A stretch of DNA of 8,503 bases. It comes from Holophagae bacterium. Its GTDB lineage: Bacteria; Acidobacteriota; Thermoanaerobaculia; Thermoanaerobaculales; Sulfomarinibacteraceae. Below are positions 1-7,947 of this stretch, piece after piece. Position 1 is the first letter of the stretch. Every line of letters starts with the position of its first letter. Made by a program: the position numbers and the translations under genes. The stretch is from positions 1 through 8,503 of the forward strand of contig JAUWTC010000079.1 of NCBI GenBank assembly GCA_030609785.1. Reading direction: 5' to 3'. The notes beneath the pieces were generated by a model. That model was not told the DNA's origin, made no database searches, and saw only the letters and a program-made list of their open reading frames with translations.

Positions 1-411
1 ATAGGTGTCCTGGGCTTGACGGCGCTCAGGCGGTGGTCTGAGGCAACGGCAGTATTGGCCGATGTCGATCGCAGAGCCGTCGAGGCAGCGACGCGGAATG
101 CCGGCGATCTTGGTCTCTCAGACCGCTGCCACACCGCGTGGTGGGATGCGGTACAGGAAAAACCGCCTTCGACAAACTGCGATCTCGTGCTGATCAATCC
201 GCCTTTTCATACCGGTAAGAAGGTGGACCTGGATCCCGCGCGGGCGATGTTCCGGTCACTGGACCAGGTCCTTGCGCTGGGAGGTGTCGCCTTGATTGTC
301 GCCAACCGGACGTTACCCTACGAGCAACAACTCGGGGGCATCGGACGCATTCGACTGATCCGTGATGAGGCAGGCTTTAAGCTGTTGGAACTCAGGAGAG
401 GTTTTTCCTGA
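1..411 (+). CDS. RsmC/RlmG-type 16S/23S rRNA (guanine-N2) methyltransferase, 3' part
   Basis: The frame is open from base 1, so the 5' end lies outside the window. It begins inside SAM-binding motif I (GVLGL, usually preceded by a DxGCG-type stretch), so the true gene starts upstream and the TTG at 16 is not a real start. Further on come an acidic motif (ADVDRRAVEAA), the catalytic motif NPPFHTGKKVD (from about codon 66) and a late VANRTLPYE motif followed by GFKLLELRR. This order matches the C-terminal catalytic domain of RsmC (16S G1207) and RlmG (23S G1835), which transfer methyl from SAM to guanine N2. I cannot tell which rRNA is the target without the N-terminal half. The gene ends with TGA at 409-411 and converges on the VOC gene. 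The family call is secure; the exact substrate is not. Confidence 0.85.
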   Translation: MGVLGLTALRRWSEATAVLADVDRRAVEAATRNAGDLGLSDRCHTAWWDAVQEKPPSTNCDLVLINPPFHTGKKVDLDPARAMFRSLDQVLALGGVALIVANRTLPYEQQLGGIGRIRLIRDEAGFKLLELRRGFS

Positions 412-513
412 CCCGGCGGAGCCGGAAACTCGAGGAGTCTGACCGGTCTGCAGGGTAGTTGTTACGGGTAGCAGGTAACTATTTTCAGGAAACACACCGG
501 ACATCTCCGATGT

Positions 514-541
514 GAGACCTGCGACCTGAGACCTGCGACAT
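514..541. repeat. two tandem 14-mers, GAGACCTGCGACMT
   Basis: GAGACCTGCGACCT (514-527) is followed directly by GAGACCTGCGACAT (528-541), with 13 of 14 bases matching. It lies in the 166-bp gap between two convergent genes, where no other gene or clear terminator is visible. It is one of four different short-word repeats in the gaps of this window. Confidence 0.7.
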
Positions 542-577
542 TGCCTCGGAAATTCAGAGATGTTGGCCGATCAGTGA

Positions 578-1360
578 CTAAGAAATCCCCTCGGAGTACA
601 TCGCGAACACGGCACCCTGAGAATCGAGGCATTGGAGGATGCTCCCACCGCCGGGGACGTCCATTGGGCCGTTGAGGACCGTTCCGCCGAGGGCTGCGAC
701 CTGATCGACCAGGGCGGTGACATCTTCGACCATGACGTAGTACAGCCAGGCCGGGGGCCCCTGCCCCTCAGTGGGCTTTGTGTACATGCCGCCCAGTGGC
801 GGTTGGTCCTCGAAGCCGTACATGCGGTAGATGCCCTCGGGGCCCATGTCCATCTCGTCGAGGACCTTCCACCCGAAGAGATCTGAGTAAAAGCTCCAGG
901 CGGCCTCGAGGTCCGAAGTGCCCAGCTCATGCCAGGAAAATCGCAGCATCGGCATGCCGTCACAGGCTTCATCCGGGGCCTCAAGGGACTTGAAGGGTGA
1001 GATGACGGCGCCCTGGGGGTCGGCGATTACCGAAAAACGACCGACCTTTGGGATGTCTTGGGCGGGGACCAATATGGTGGCACCGAGTTCCACCGCCCTG
1101 GAGGTAGTCCTGTCAACATCGTCTACGGCGACGTAGGCCAACCAGTGGGGCGGGGCGCCCGCGGCGCGAGCCTCTTGCGGGAGTTCCATCAGGCCGGCGA
1201 AGGGGGTCTCGCCGGCAATCCACATCGTGTAGGGCTCCGCCAGTTCATTCCATTCCTGGGTTGTCCATCCGATCAGCCGGGTGTAGAAGTCCACAGCGGC
1301 CTGAGTGTCAATCGCCAACATCTCGTACCAGACAAAGGATCCGTGTTTTGAAGCAGTCAT
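578..1360 (-). CDS. VOC family protein with two glyoxalase/bleomycin-resistance-type domains
   Basis: This 260-aa protein has two tandem vicinal-oxygen-chelate modules. The first (about residues 8-125) opens with SFVWYEMLAIDTQAAVDFY followed by LIGW. The second (about 138-258) opens with FSWHELGTSDLEAAWSFY followed by LFGW. Each module ends with a DxQGAV segment (DPQGAV, DSQGAV) typical of the fold. Paired modules can form one metal site, and relatives include glyoxalase-like enzymes and CFP30B-type proteins. The substrate cannot be read from sequence. The ATG has a good ribosome site, AAGGGAG, about 5 nt upstream. The stop is TAG. It lies 141 bp downstream of the tetR-family gene on the same strand but has its own candidate promoter, so co-regulation is possible but not shown. 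The fold call is strong; the function is unknown. Confidence 0.88.
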   Translation of the reverse strand: MTASKHGSFVWYEMLAIDTQAAVDFYTRLIGWTTQEWNELAEPYTMWIAGETPFAGLMELPQEARAAGAPPHWLAYVAVDDVDRTTSRAVELGATILVPAQDIPKVGRFSVIADPQGAVISPFKSLEAPDEACDGMPMLRFSWHELGTSDLEAAWSFYSDLFGWKVLDEMDMGPEGIYRMYGFEDQPPLGGMYTKPTEGQGPPAWLYYVMVEDVTALVDQVAALGGTVLNGPMDVPGGGSILQCLDSQGAVFAMYSEGIS

Positions 1361-1389
1361 GAGTTCTCCCTTAGATCGAATCTCAGGCT

Positions 1390-1420
1390 ATTCTACGACA
1401 GATCTCCGATCTGGGTTCAA
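1390..1420 (-). promoter_or_regulatory. candidate VOC-gene promoter with a dyad in a 19-bp spacer
   Basis: On the minus strand, TTGAAC (1420-1415) and TAGAAT (1395-1390) resemble -35 and -10 boxes. They are 19 bp apart, longer than the usual 17. The spacer holds a perfect 6-3-6 dyad, CAGATC-GGA-GATCTG (1413-1399), centred almost on the spacer midpoint. This is the layout of MerR-family-controlled promoters. The start codon is 30 bp beyond the -10 box. No merR-type gene is in the window, and the hexamer matches (4/6 and 5/6) are modest. Confidence 0.4.
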
Positions 1421-1445
1421 GGGTCAGAGGGCCAAACGCGCCAGG

Positions 1446-1470
1446 CCCTAAACCCTAATCCCTAACCCCT
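1446..1470. repeat. short run of CCCTAAN heptamers
   Basis: CCCTAAA, CCCTAAT and CCCTAAC follow one another (1446-1466), then a degenerate CCCC-T. The run lies in the 141-bp gap between the tetR-family gene and the VOC gene. It looks telomere-like, but the run is short and internal, so it is read as one of several short-word intergenic repeats. Confidence 0.65.
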
Positions 1471-1501
1471 GAAATCCGATCCTACACCTGAAGTGCCCAC
1501 C

Positions 1502-2059
1502 CTACTGCCAAGCCTTGTCGAACATTGCCGTGCGGTCTTCTTCGTCGACACCGAGCGTCTGCTCGAGGATCGGCCATGCTGTCGCCGACAGGAGGAGGGG
1601 AGCGGCAAAGCCGATGAGGACGGCCTTGAGTTGGCGTTGCAATGCCAGGTCCTCCGAGGCGCCATGGGCATCGGCGAAGGCCCCGCGGAGTTCACGAAGA
1701 ACCGGGGACAAGGCCTCAAGGGCCATCTGGCCTCCGTCGGCCAAGTCGCGGAGCAGGAGGCGTGGGGCTGATGAACCAGCTCGAACTTCTCGTTCCACCG
1801 CAATGAATCCATCTCTTAAGCCAAGCCGTCCTCGTTGGCCTGATGCCTGCCGAGCGGCGGTTGCCAGCTGGTCGGCGGCCGATCGAAGAACAGCCCGGTA
1901 CAGTTGTCGTTTCCCCCCGAAGTGATACGAGATAGCGCCGGGGTTGACGCGGGCAAGGTTGCAGATGTCTCGGACTGCGGCACCTCGGAAACCGTTGTCG
2001 GCAAATACTGAGGCGCCGGCGGCAATGAGACGTTCACGTGTGGTGGGTTGGTTTTTCAC
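1502..2059 (-). CDS. TetR/AcrR family transcriptional regulator
   Basis: From the GTG at 2059 the protein is 185 aa, normal for this family of dimeric DNA-binding repressors. Residues about 5-55 form the TetR_N helix-turn-helix domain: TTRERLIAAGASVFADNGF, then AVRDICNLARVNPGAISYHF and GGKRQLYRAVL. The C-terminal ligand/dimer part (about 60-185) includes LLLRDLADGG and ALEALSPVLRELRGAF. This loosely resembles the CecR/DUF1956 group, but I would not name it. An in-frame ATG at 2089 would add ten residues rich in Cys and Thr. I prefer GTG because family similarity starts there and because a putative operator sits at 2060-2071, directly upstream. Neither start has a clear Shine-Dalgarno. The frame stays open upstream to 2569, but that part overlaps kdsB and is not coding. 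The gene ends in TAG and is divergent from kdsB. Confidence 0.85.
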   Translation of the reverse strand: MKNQPTTRERLIAAGASVFADNGFRGAAVRDICNLARVNPGAISYHFGGKRQLYRAVLRSAADQLATAARQASGQRGRLGLRDGFIAVEREVRAGSSAPRLLLRDLADGGQMALEALSPVLRELRGAFADAHGASEDLALQRQLKAVLIGFAAPLLLSATAWPILEQTLGVDEEDRTAMFDKAWQ

Positions 2060-2071
2060 ACAAGTGTTTGT
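2060..2071. promoter_or_regulatory. putative TetR operator, copy 1 (ACAAGTGTTTGT)
   Basis: This imperfect palindrome lies immediately upstream of the preferred GTG start of the tetR-family gene. The same 12-mer with one base changed recurs at 2202-2213 near kdsB. TetR proteins commonly autoregulate through short palindromes next to their own start. Assignment to this regulator is inferred from position and repetition. Confidence 0.45.
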
Positions 2072-2096
2072 ATCACAGCAAGGCGCCATTGAGGGT

Positions 2097-2111
2097 TTCA
2101 CACGATGTGAA
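2097..2111. promoter_or_regulatory. perfect 15-bp dyad TTCACA-CGA-TGTGAA
   Basis: A perfect 6-3-6 inverted repeat lies in the tetR-kdsB intergenic region, about 40 bp upstream of the tetR-family start. It could be an operator for another factor. It is not a CRP-type site, since the half-site order and spacing differ. No function is shown. Confidence 0.3.
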
Positions 2112-2157
2112 TGCAGCCGGTATCGGCCTTTGCCAGTCCCAACCGTGCCGATCTGAA

Positions 2158-2189
2158 AGCTGATTGCTGACAGCTGACAGTAGCTGACC
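2158..2189. repeat. AGCTGAC-type short repeats
   Basis: AGCTGAT (2158-2164), TGCTGAC (2165-2171), AGCTGAC (2172-2178) and AGCTGAC (2182-2188) are crowded together between the divergent tetR-family gene and kdsB. The unit differs from those in the other gaps. It lies between the two putative operator copies and may only be repeat debris. Confidence 0.65.
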
Positions 2190-2201
2190 AAGTCGGTTAC
2201 A

Positions 2202-2213
2202 ACAAGCGTTTGT
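2202..2213. promoter_or_regulatory. putative TetR operator, copy 2 (ACAAGCGTTTGT)
   Basis: This is the second copy of the 12-mer. It extends to the imperfect palindrome AACAAGC-GTTTGTT (2201-2214; 6 of 7 positions symmetric). It lies 33 bp upstream of the kdsB start codon, where binding could block kdsB transcription. With copy 1 it suggests that the divergent regulator may control both genes. Confidence 0.45.
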
Positions 2214-2246
2214 TTGAAACTCTTTGAAAGACCTTGACGGGAGCAA

Positions 2247-4724
<2,478 letters not shown>

Positions 4725-4739
4725 GGCGCTCTTCGTTCC

Positions 4740-4766
4740 GGGTGGCCACAGGGGGCCACCCCTACA
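4740..4766 (+). repeat. REP-like palindrome, copy R1
   Basis: GGGTGGCC (4740-4747), loop ACAGGG and GGCCACCC (4754-4761) form a perfect 8-bp hairpin followed by CTACA. A near-identical element with a compensated stem base pair lies at 8471-8497, and a more diverged inverted copy lies 24 nt downstream. It sits between the pyrG terminator and kdsA. Confidence 0.75.
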
Positions 4767-4790
4767 AACGCACTGAATACACCTGAAATC

Positions 4791-4817
4791 TGCAGGGGCG
4801 GGTCCCTGTGCCCGCCC
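4791..4817 (-). repeat. REP-like palindrome, copy R2 (inverted)
   Basis: Read on the minus strand it is GGGCGGGC-ACAGGG-ACCCGCCC followed by CTGC. It keeps the loop of R1, with stem changes that are largely compensated. R1 and R2 face each other across 24 bp, the tail-to-tail layout of a REPIN or BIME unit. Confidence 0.65.
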
Positions 4818-4856
4818 GATCCGACTCGCTACCTGCCGCAGTTTCACCGAGTCCGG

Positions 4857-4862
4857 TATGAT
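4857..4862 (+). promoter_or_regulatory. candidate -10 box for kdsA (TATGAT)
   Basis: TATGAT matches the consensus TATAAT at 5 of 6 positions and ends 8 nt before the kdsA ATG. I see no good -35 box. If used, transcription would start at or next to the start codon, giving a leaderless mRNA. This would fit the lack of a clear Shine-Dalgarno upstream of kdsA. Confidence 0.3.
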
Positions 4863-4870
4863 CGGTAGCT

Positions 4871-5701
4871 ATGAGAGCACGTACCGTTGATCTGACGCCG
4901 TCAATCACCATCGGTGGGAGCGCCCGGCCCGTCTACCTTGCCGGGCCTTGCGTCATCGAGTCGTTGGAGCAGAGCCTCGCTGTGGCTGGGCGACTGGCAG
5001 AAATCGCAGCGCGATTGGGGCTTCCGCTGCTGTTCAAGGCCTCCTTCGACAAGGCCAACAGGTCATCGGTCACGTCCTTCCGGGGGCCGGGGCTGAATGC
5101 CGGTCTGGAGATTCTCAGTCGTATCAAGGAGAAGACCGGTTTGCCTGTGGTCACCGATGTCCATCAACCGGAGCAGGCAGCGGTGGCGGCCGAGGTCGTC
5201 GACGTGCTTCAGGTGCCGGCCTTCCTGTGTCGGCAGACGGATTTACTGGTGGCTTGCGGAGAGACAGGGCTGCCGGTCAACGTCAAAAAGGGGCAGTTTC
5301 TCGCGGCCGAAGACATGGGCAACGCCGTCGAGAAGGTCGCTTCGACCGGAAACACCAGGATCACCCTGACCGAAAGGGGATCGACATTCGGCTATCACAA
5401 CCTGGTGGTGGACATCAGGGGTCTTCCGATAATGCGGTTGTTGGCGCCCGTGATCTTCGACGTGACACACTCCCTGCAACTCCCCGGGGGATTGGGGCAC
5501 GCCACCGCCGGGGCAAAGGAATTCCATCCATATCTGGCCCGGGCAGCGGCAGCCGCTGGAGTTGACGGCTTTTTCATTGAGGTGCATTCGGACCCCGAAA
5601 ACGCCCTGTCCGATGCGACGACGCAGCTCTCGATCGAGGAGTTCGAGGCCTTGGTGCCTCAACTCGAAGCGGTCTCGACCACCGCTGGTGAGTTCTGCTG
5701 A
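4871..5701 (+). CDS. kdsA: 3-deoxy-8-phosphooctulonate synthase (KDO-8-P synthase)
   Basis: KdsA condenses arabinose-5-phosphate with phosphoenolpyruvate to KDO-8-phosphate in the cytoplasm. The 276-aa length fits the family. Core motifs are AGPCVIES (24-31), FKASFDKANRSS (55-66), SFRGPGL (69-75), PAFLCRQTDL (116-125), NVKKGQF (137-143), TERGSTFGYHNLVVD (167-181) and FDVTHSLQLPGG (196-207). Cys27, His200, Glu237 and Asp248 line up with the four metal ligands of the metal-dependent class (Cys11, His185, Glu222 and Asp233 in the Aquifex enzyme). Metal-independent enzymes such as that of E. coli have Asn in place of this Cys. The start at 4871 has no strong ribosome site. The stop shares one base with the kdsD start (TGATG), so the two are translationally coupled, and KdsD makes KdsA's arabinose-5-P substrate. 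Confidence 0.97.
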   Translation: MRARTVDLTPSITIGGSARPVYLAGPCVIESLEQSLAVAGRLAEIAARLGLPLLFKASFDKANRSSVTSFRGPGLNAGLEILSRIKEKTGLPVVTDVHQPEQAAVAAEVVDVLQVPAFLCRQTDLLVACGETGLPVNVKKGQFLAAEDMGNAVEKVASTGNTRITLTERGSTFGYHNLVVDIRGLPIMRLLAPVIFDVTHSLQLPGGLGHATAGAKEFHPYLARAAAAAGVDGFFIEVHSDPENALSDATTQLSIEEFEALVPQLEAVSTTAGEFC

Positions 5702-6660
5702 TGGGCTCCATGGACGTCGCACGCAAGGTCCTGGAAACGGAGGCCGAGGCCATTCGGTGGCTGTTGGAAACCATCGACGGAGATTTCGAGCGCGCCGTCG
5801 ATCTGATTCTGGCAGCGGCCGGACGAGTCGTGTGGACGGGAATGGGCAAGTCCGGGATCATCTGCCGCAAGTTGGCGGCAACGATGAGTTCGACCGGTAC
5901 CCCGGCACTGTTCCTTCACCCGGCTGAGGCGATTCACGGGGACTTGGGCATGGTGACCAAGGGCGATCTTGTCGTTGCCGTCTCCCACTCGGGGGCGACC
6001 GAGGAGATCCTGGCCCTTGTTGCATTGCTGAAGCGCCAAGGGATCGTGCTGATTGCGATGTCGTCCCGCCCGGATTCGCCTTTGGCCGAAGCCGCTGATT
6101 GCCACCTGGACCTGGGTGTGCGCAAGGAGGCTTGTCCGCTCGGACTCGCTCCGACCGCCTCGACCACCGCAAGCCTGGCTCTCGGCGATGCCCTCTGCAT
6201 GGCGGTCTCCGAGGGCAAGGGTTTCCGGGAAGAGGATTTCGCACGCTTGCATCCCGGCGGCAAGCTTGGGAAGAAGTTCCTCCGCGTGGGAGAGTTGATG
6301 CACGTTGGAGACGATATTCCAAGTGTTGGGCCCGATGCTCAGATGAAAGACGTCATTTATGAGATGAGCCGGAAGGGTCTCGGCTTGACGACTGTCCTGG
6401 ATGAGGCCGGGCATTTGCTGGGTGTCATCACCGATGGGGATCTCAGGCGTCTGATGGAGCGGGAAGGCGACCCGATGCGCCTGGTGGCGGCTGATGTAAT
6501 GCATCCGGGCGGTGTTTGCATCGGACCTGATGAGCTAGCGACGGCTGCTTTGAAGAAATTGGAAGAACGTCGGATCACGTCGTTGCTGGTTTGCACTGGG
6601 GCGGGAGCGGTCGAAGGCGTGCTCCACCTCCACGACCTGTGGGGCGTGGGGTTGTTTTAA
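5701..6660 (+). CDS. kdsD: arabinose-5-phosphate isomerase (KpsF/GutQ family), SIS plus two CBS domains
   Basis: KdsD interconverts ribulose-5-P and arabinose-5-P, the first committed step of KDO synthesis. The SIS sugar-isomerase domain covers about residues 35-185, with GMGKSGIICRK (47-57), SHSGATEE (95-102) and KEACPLGLAPTASTTASLA (142-160). It is followed by FARLHPGGKLGKK. Lys50, Glu102, Glu143 and His184 match the four key residues of E. coli KdsD (Lys59, Glu111, Glu152 and His193) with constant spacing. Two CBS domains fill about 195-319, with VITDGDLRR and the LMHVG and VMHPGG starts. Length and layout are full. The ATG overlaps the kdsA stop by one base, and GGTGAG lies a suitable distance upstream. 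An alternative ATG at 5710 would remove three residues. No kdsC follows; instead the sequence enters repeats directly after the stop. Confidence 0.96.
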   Translation: MGSMDVARKVLETEAEAIRWLLETIDGDFERAVDLILAAAGRVVWTGMGKSGIICRKLAATMSSTGTPALFLHPAEAIHGDLGMVTKGDLVVAVSHSGATEEILALVALLKRQGIVLIAMSSRPDSPLAEAADCHLDLGVRKEACPLGLAPTASTTASLALGDALCMAVSEGKGFREEDFARLHPGGKLGKKFLRVGELMHVGDDIPSVGPDAQMKDVIYEMSRKGLGLTTVLDEAGHLLGVITDGDLRRLMEREGDPMRLVAADVMHPGGVCIGPDELATAALKKLEERRITSLLVCTGAGAVEGVLHLHDLWGVGLF

Positions 6661-6692
6661 ACGCTGGGACGCTGGGACGCTGGGAAGCTGGA
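6661..6692 (+). repeat. tandem octamers ACGCTGGG directly after kdsD
   Basis: Three exact copies of ACGCTGGG (6661-6684) are followed by the variant AAGCTGGA (6685-6692). They begin at the base after the kdsD stop. This is a fourth intergenic short-word family and borders the larger structured repeat starting near 6699. Confidence 0.8.
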
Positions 6693-6698
6693 AGACGG

Positions 6699-6965
6699 GA
6701 GCGTCTTTTCCGACGGGGCGTGCCATTCTTGATGTTGTCCTGGGCAGGCCTCTCGACATCACCGGGGTTGCGGACAACGTCAAGGGTGGCAACCCGCGGG
6801 GGGCGCCTCAGAGGCAGAGTCTCGGACAACGCCGTAGGCCGCCGAGGTCCTATCCCGGAGGGGCGGTTCTTCCTATGATTTGAGAAATGTTGCCCCTCCG
6901 GGAGAGGGCCGAGCGGGAGCGTTCGCGCTCCCGAAGGCCGGTGTTGGAATCAGGGTCAGGGGCTG
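6699..6965 (+). repeat. structured ~270-nt intergenic element, copy A
   Basis: This non-coding block shares at least seven conserved segments, in the same order, with an inverted block at 7610-7883. Stem I is TGCCATTCTTGATGTTGTCC (6721-6740) with GGACAACGTCAAGGGTGGCA (6772-6791): 20 pairs as RNA, three of them G-U. Stem II is TCCCGGAGGGGC (6853-6864) with GCCCCTCCGGGA (6892-6903), a perfect 12 bp. Stem III is CGGGAGCG-TTCG-CGCTCCCG (6914-6933), a perfect 8-bp hairpin, within an outer GGCC/GGCC pair. Loops differ from copy B while stems are kept. No reading frame looks real here. I do not recognise the family. It could be a structured RNA, a non-autonomous mobile repeat or a REP-like element. 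Together with the tracts on either side it fills the 460 bases between kdsD and the broken membrane gene. Confidence 0.75.
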
Positions 6966-7120
6966 GCCGGCGCCTACAGGTGTCCCAGCGGAATGTTGTA
7001 TGGTTTGAACATGAGAAGAGAGGGGTTCGTACTATTTGAACAGAGGGCGTCGTGCCACTTTACGGTTTTTGCAGTCGAGTTTGAAGTGAGGCCGACCCCT
7101 CATCCACAGGTTTAACCGAA

Positions 7121-7573
7121 ATGTATTGGTACCATTTCTGGCTGTTCCTCATTACAATCACGATTGGGTTTACAGTTTTCCACCGCTGGGTATCGATGCA
7201 CTCGAAAGGGATCCGGGCGTTTTTAGTCATTTAGGTCGTAGCTGGTTTCGTCTTAACAACCATTTTGAATATCCGCCTCTACATCCAGCTGGCGATCACC
7301 GGGAACACCGATGCTCCAGTTGCCCTCGGGCTGGCGCAGACGATGATCAATCCGCTTCATCTCGTGATTCCAAAGAGACTGATCTATCGGTTACTCGAAC
7401 CTCTTCCCGGAAATACCCTTTCATGTGGTTCAGCCATCGACATGATCCCATTTGAAATGTGGATTGCTATATTTGTGGATCTCGTCATGGGGTCTTTGTT
7501 CTGGGCAGCCGTGGCGTTGGTTGTAATTCGTCTCCTTTTTAGAGAGAAGGTTCAACGGGAAGACAAAGTCTGA
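7121..7573 (+). pseudogene. small membrane protein gene interrupted by an in-frame TAG
   Basis: From ATG 7121 one frame runs 151 codons to TGA at 7571-7573, broken only by TAG at codon 38 (7232-7234). Both sides read as one membrane protein. The first helix is WYHFWLFLITITIGFTVF (about 3-20). The second, IRAFLVI then VVAGFVLTTIL, spans the stop. The third, IFVDLVMGSLFWAAVALVV, lies near the C-terminus with a basic-acidic tail. The stop falls in the middle of a helix, so a recent nonsense change or sequence error is likely. A fragment starting at TTG 7265 would lack the first two helices and has no ribosome site. The region is visibly richer in A and T than its neighbours and is bracketed by the two structured repeats. 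I recognise no family. Recoding of TAG is unlikely because three other genes here end in TAG. Confidence 0.6.
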
Positions 7574-7609
7574 ACGCCGATAATTCGTTATTCTCAATCT
7601 TCTTTCATG

Positions 7610-7883
7610 CCTGGCCCTGACCCTGTATCCCACACCGGCCTTCGGGGGCGCCTGACGGCACTCCCGCTCGGGCGTTTCCCGGAGGGGCGCCATTTCCGGA
7701 ATCGAGAGGATCTCGCCCCTCCGGGAAACACCCTCGGCGGCCTACTGCCCTCGGCCGACATGCGGTCGCCAATGTGCTCGCCGTGGGTTGCCACCCTTGA
7801 TGTTGTCCGCAACTGGACGCATGGTGGGAGGTTACCTTGGGGACAACATCAAGAATGGCACGCCCCGCTGGAGAAGGGCGCTC
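7610..7883 (-). repeat. structured ~270-nt intergenic element, copy B (inverted)
   Basis: Read on the minus strand it matches copy A in order: GGGGCGTGCCATTCTTGATG, GTTGCGGACAAC, TCAAGGGTGGCAACCC, GTAGGCCGCCGAGG, CCCGGAGGGGCG, CGAGCGGGAG, CCCGAAGGCCGGTGT and CAGGGTCAGGG. Stem I again pairs over 20 positions, with one G-U of copy A replaced by A-U. Stem II is longer, a perfect 16 bp: GTTTCCCGGAGGGGCG (7674-7689) with CGCCCCTCCGGGAAAC (7714-7729). Stem III is retained, with base changes in both arms, one A-C mismatch and a different loop. The element accounts for most of the 374 bases between the broken membrane gene and the asparaginase-type gene. No coding sequence is supported in it. Confidence 0.75.
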
Positions 7884-7913
7884 TCAGATTCCGATTGACG
7901 AATTGTGTATGAA

Positions 7914-7930
7914 CGGCGATCCTGTCGCCG
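7914..7930 (+). promoter_or_regulatory. small hairpin before the asparaginase-type gene
   Basis: CGGCGA (7914-7919), a 5-nt loop and TCGCCG (7925-7930) form a perfect 6-bp hairpin that ends 8 nt before the GGAGG ribosome site (7939-7943). It could shape the 5' leader. It has no T-tract and no known riboswitch motif, so any role is open. Confidence 0.3.
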
Positions 7931-7947
7931 GGATTGATGGAGGATCC

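Noticed and set aside
413..425. CCGGC-GGA-GCCGG hairpin as a terminator of the methyltransferase gene
   Set aside because: The stem is only 5 bp and no T-tract follows.
1446..1470. CCCTAA words as a telomere or chromosome end
   Set aside because: Only three or so degenerate units, embedded between genes of a bacterial chromosome.
5659..6504. Long minus-strand open frame opposite kdsD
   Set aside because: It is antisense to a clear kdsD with all catalytic residues; no recognisable motif or start signal.
7011..7115. 34-codon ORF (MRREGFVLFEQRAS...) just before the membrane gene
   Set aside because: It ends 5 nt before ATG 7121, which is suggestive, but it has no ribosome site, no motif and no way to be judged at this length.
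7232..7234. TAG as a recoded sense codon
   Set aside because: pyrG, the VOC gene and the tetR-family gene all end in TAG, so the codon is used as a stop here and no recoding element is visible.
7126..7455. 109-codon frame overlapping the broken membrane gene
   Set aside because: It has no stop in this stretch, but its product is polar, Arg/Ser/His-rich and without motifs; the other frame gives consistent membrane helices.
7837..7947. Upstream start giving a 208-aa asparaginase-type protein
   Set aside because: The extra residues come from the structured repeat, and the ATG at 7948 has a strong GGAGG site and starts the conserved domain.
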